Source of the DNA: Oscillospiraceae bacterium
GTDB taxonomy: Bacteria; Bacillota; Clostridia; Oscillospirales; Ruminococcaceae
NCBI GenBank assembly: GCA_018110985.1
Contig: JAGAWT010000033.1
Coordinates: forward strand, 168,286-232,285
Length of the DNA stretch: 64,000 nt
Direction of reading: 5' to 3'
Each line of letters opens with the position of its first letter. The stretch's first letter is position 1. Of this stretch, positions 62,060-64,000 are shown piece by piece. The position numbers and the translations under genes are program-made. The notes below the pieces were generated by a model. The model saw only the letters and a program-made list of their open reading frames with translations. It made no database searches and was not told the origin of the DNA.

Positions 62060-62146
62060 TAGTTTTTGGAAAAAAATCCATTGTTCCACGGGATTTAGCC
62101 CCATTGTACAAAAAAATCGCTCTCAAATAAAAATATTTAATAATTG

Positions 62147-62173
62147 TTGACATTTTTCCGTTGATGTGATACT
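62147..62173 (+). promoter_or_regulatory. Candidate promoter of the membrane protein-EAL operon
   Basis: TTGACA at 62147-62152 and GATACT at 62168-62173, with TG one base upstream (extended -10) and a 15-bp spacer. An alternative -10, TATTAT at 62173-62178, gives a 20-bp spacer. Confidence 0.55.
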
Positions 62174-62220
62174 ATTATATAGAGTTGTGTATATTACAAA
62201 GGCAGGCGAATAATAAAAGG

Positions 62221-62637
62221 ATGAGGCATTATATAAATACCTATATAAATAATGTGGAAGCGCTTCTTGGTGCAGAGGGCACGGATCTGGAGAGGCTGAG
62301 GGAAGAACAGCTCAGACAGATAGCCTTTATCTGCCACGAAAGGATCGTTCATCTTCATGTAACGGTCATGTGCTGTCTGATACTGTTCATGGGACTTATC
62401 ATCTACTTTATGACAGGGATAGATGCCGTAGCCCTTCTTGATGCCATAATGCTGGTGCTGAGCCTTGCATACCTTTTATATTATTTCTTTATAGAGAACT
62501 CCACGCAGGCGCTATACTGCCAGTATAACAGGATATGCCTGAAACTCGGAAAGGACGACCCCACCATCCAAAGGCTGTACGATGACCTTTCCTTCAAGCC
62601 TGCAAGATCCAAAAAGCCAAATATAAAGATAAACTGA
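62221..62637 (+). CDS. Small membrane protein upstream of the EAL gene
   Basis: A 138-residue protein I do not recognise. It has an N-terminal helical part with EEQLRQIAFICHER, two membrane helices at about 45-66 and 70-92, and a basic C terminus (KPARSKKP). The start is uncertain: AAAAGG directly abuts ATG 62221, which is too close, and an in-frame TTG at 62185 is possible. It lies 22 bp before the EAL gene, so the two are probably co-transcribed. Confidence 0.7.
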   Translation: MRHYINTYINNVEALLGAEGTDLERLREEQLRQIAFICHERIVHLHVTVMCCLILFMGLIIYFMTGIDAVALLDAIMLVLSLAYLLYYFFIENSTQALYCQYNRICLKLGKDDPTIQRLYDDLSFKPARSKKPNIKIN

Positions 62638-62659
62638 GATTATTTTACACGGAGACATA

Positions 62660-63874
62660 ATGGAACATACACCTGAAAATATCAAAAAAATAATAGATGA
62701 AGAAAGAATAAGAATAGAATTTCAGCCTATATACTCTCTGAACACAAGAAAGTATATAGGTCTTGAAGCGCTTGCAAGGGGCTATATAGGAGAAGACATC
62801 GTAGCGCCCCTTGAAATGTTTGAGTACGCAAAGGAAAACGGTATTTCTCTGAGGCTGGACAGGCTTTGCCGCATAAAAGCGATGCAGTCCTTTGCAAGGC
62901 AGGGAAACGCCCCCTCTCTTTTTATAAATTTTGAGACAGGTGTGCTCAATACTGTTACACCCGGCACGGGTGAGATACTGCGCACAGCCTCCGAAAACAA
63001 CATTTCCCCGCAGAATATAGTCATAGAGCTGAATGAATCAAAAGTAAAGGATTCCTACAATCTTATGATGTTTGCGGATTTCTACCGCTCAAAGGGCTTC
63101 CTTATCGCTCTTGACAATGTGGCAGACGGTCTGGACACGCAGAACAGGATAATGCTGATCAACCCCGACATAATCAAGATAGACAGGTCTATCGTCTCTT
63201 ATATAGACGGAGACAAATACAAGCAGGAGGTCTTTCGCTCCATTATCAACACCGCAAAGCAGATAGGTGCCATGACGGTGGCAGAGGGAGTTGAGCGTGT
63301 GGATGAGGTCATCACCTGTATGATAATGGGTGTTGACTATTTTCAGGGATTCTATTTTCAGAAGCCGGGCTCCTTTAACTACCTTTTCACAAACGAGGTA
63401 AGGATGAAGGTGGATGAGGCTGCGCAGCGCCTCAACATCTCTACCAAGAAAAACGAGACCGTGGCCAATATGAAGATAGAAAGCTACAAGCGCATAGTCT
63501 ATGACCTTGTGAACCGCCTTGCCTGCATGGCTGATGGCGATGTATACGACACTGTGCTCAGAGAATACCTTGAAGACAAAACTGAGGTGGAATGTGCCTT
63601 CCTTATAGACAAGAAGGGCTTCCAGATCACCGATACGGTAATGTCGGAGGGGACGGTGATCTCCGAGGGGTACAGACCTGCGGTAAAGGGCGTCAATCAC
63701 TCGATAAAGAATTATTTTTATGCCATAAAGGAGCAGATAGAGGATCCCTTTATCTCCGGCTGGTATGTGTCAAACGCCACTGGAAACACCTGCAAGACGA
63801 TATCCTCCAAATTCTACGACAAGAACGGGGATATGATAGTGGTGTGCGTAGACCTGAAACAGAGCATAAAGTAA
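62660..63874 (+). CDS. EAL-domain protein with C-terminal PAS-like (YkuI_C-like) domain
   Basis: A 404-residue protein. The EAL domain spans about 15-240: EAL at 36-38, Asn90, Glu123, Lys173 (IIKIDRS) and AEGVE at 208-212. The usual DDFG motif reads DNVA (Asp152-Asn153), so one metal-binding Asp is lost. Residues about 270-404 resemble the PAS-like C-terminal domain of YkuI. It may bind cyclic-di-GMP without cutting it, or be a weak phosphodiesterase. No GGDEF domain is present. Confidence 0.88.
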   Translation: MEHTPENIKKIIDEERIRIEFQPIYSLNTRKYIGLEALARGYIGEDIVAPLEMFEYAKENGISLRLDRLCRIKAMQSFARQGNAPSLFINFETGVLNTVTPGTGEILRTASENNISPQNIVIELNESKVKDSYNLMMFADFYRSKGFLIALDNVADGLDTQNRIMLINPDIIKIDRSIVSYIDGDKYKQEVFRSIINTAKQIGAMTVAEGVERVDEVITCMIMGVDYFQGFYFQKPGSFNYLFTNEVRMKVDEAAQRLNISTKKNETVANMKIESYKRIVYDLVNRLACMADGDVYDTVLREYLEDKTEVECAFLIDKKGFQITDTVMSEGTVISEGYRPAVKGVNHSIKNYFYAIKEQIEDPFISGWYVSNATGNTCKTISSKFYDKNGDMIVVCVDLKQSIK

Positions 63875-63913
63875 AGTACATGGCGACCCGGGAACGAAGA
63901 GCGAAAAATAATG

Positions 63914-63942
63914 TTGACAAATACATAAAACAGGTGTAAAAT
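63914..63942 (+). promoter_or_regulatory. Promoter near the window's end
   Basis: TTGACA at 63914-63919, a 17-bp spacer and TAAAAT at 63937-63942, with TG one base upstream of the -10 box. Confidence 0.82.
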
Positions 63943-63984
63943 AGTAAATTGAAATAAATCTATGAAGAAAGCGAGATCTTAGCT

Positions 63985-64000
63985 ATGAATGCAAATGACA
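63985..64000 (+). CDS. Start of a gene cut by the window's end
   Basis: ATG at 63985 opens a frame (MNAND) that runs off the window, 43 bp after a good promoter. The ribosome site is weak (GCGAGAT). The ATG at 63962 closes after six codons. The product cannot be told. Confidence 0.35.

Overview
The window looks like chromosome from a low-to-mid GC Clostridia member of the Ruminococcus/Oscillospiraceae type. The evidence is gene content and order: HemZ, YloV, a VorB-type oxidoreductase, a Prp-processed L27, CIRCE-controlled chaperones, a YozG/DUF2975 pair and ArgR. Vegetative promoters are close to TTGACA-N17-TATAAT and Shine-Dalgarno sites are strong. The species is an inference; no rRNA gene is present. 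No prophage, insertion sequence, CRISPR array or conjugative module was found, so this is mostly core genome.

Layout. 1-11.8 kb (+): end of recJ, rel, an MBL hydrolase, hemZ, yloV, a P-loop ATPase with ferredoxin and VorB subunits, tmcAL, a DUF896 gene and nspC. 12.2-16.9 kb (+): the str cluster rpsL-rpsG-fusA-tuf. 17.0-19.9 kb (+): hsp20 and groES-groEL behind CIRCE operators. 20.1-33.4 kb (-): a CPBP-like gene, rplU-prp-rpmA, then 15 tightly packed genes from a NUDIX gene down to an IscU-like gene, including a two-component system. 33.5-47.4 kb (-): serC-DUF6440-serA, polA, and a chain from argR through a class B PBP, malQ, a lipid kinase, a DnaD-domain gene and argC. 48-55 kb: two divergently transcribed ABC systems, a MacAB-like one (-) and a NatAB-like one (+). 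55-58.3 kb (-): DUF4173, DUF6688, XRE and DUF2975 genes. 58.6-58.9 kb (+): three tRNA genes. 59-62 kb (-): cdd and a split zinc/cadmium exporter. 62.2-64 kb (+): a small membrane protein and an EAL-domain protein.

The most unusual non-coding signal is a 105-106 bp dispersed element present three times, at 17122-17227 (+), 19944-20048 (+) and 59537-59641 (-). It has 27-bp imperfect terminal inverted repeats. One stem pair differs between copies as G.T, A-T and G-C, so pairing is preserved. Two copies lie in the same orientation in the probable 5' leaders of hsp20 and cdd. Two copies form direct repeats around the hsp20-groES-groEL block. I do not recognise the family.

Other points of interest are: a VorB/ferredoxin pair with no thiamine-diphosphate or gamma subunit beside it, a solitary nspC, an EAL protein with a damaged DDFG motif, an adaptor protein with an exceptionally long coiled coil, and operator-like palindromes at promoters without an adjacent matching regulator.
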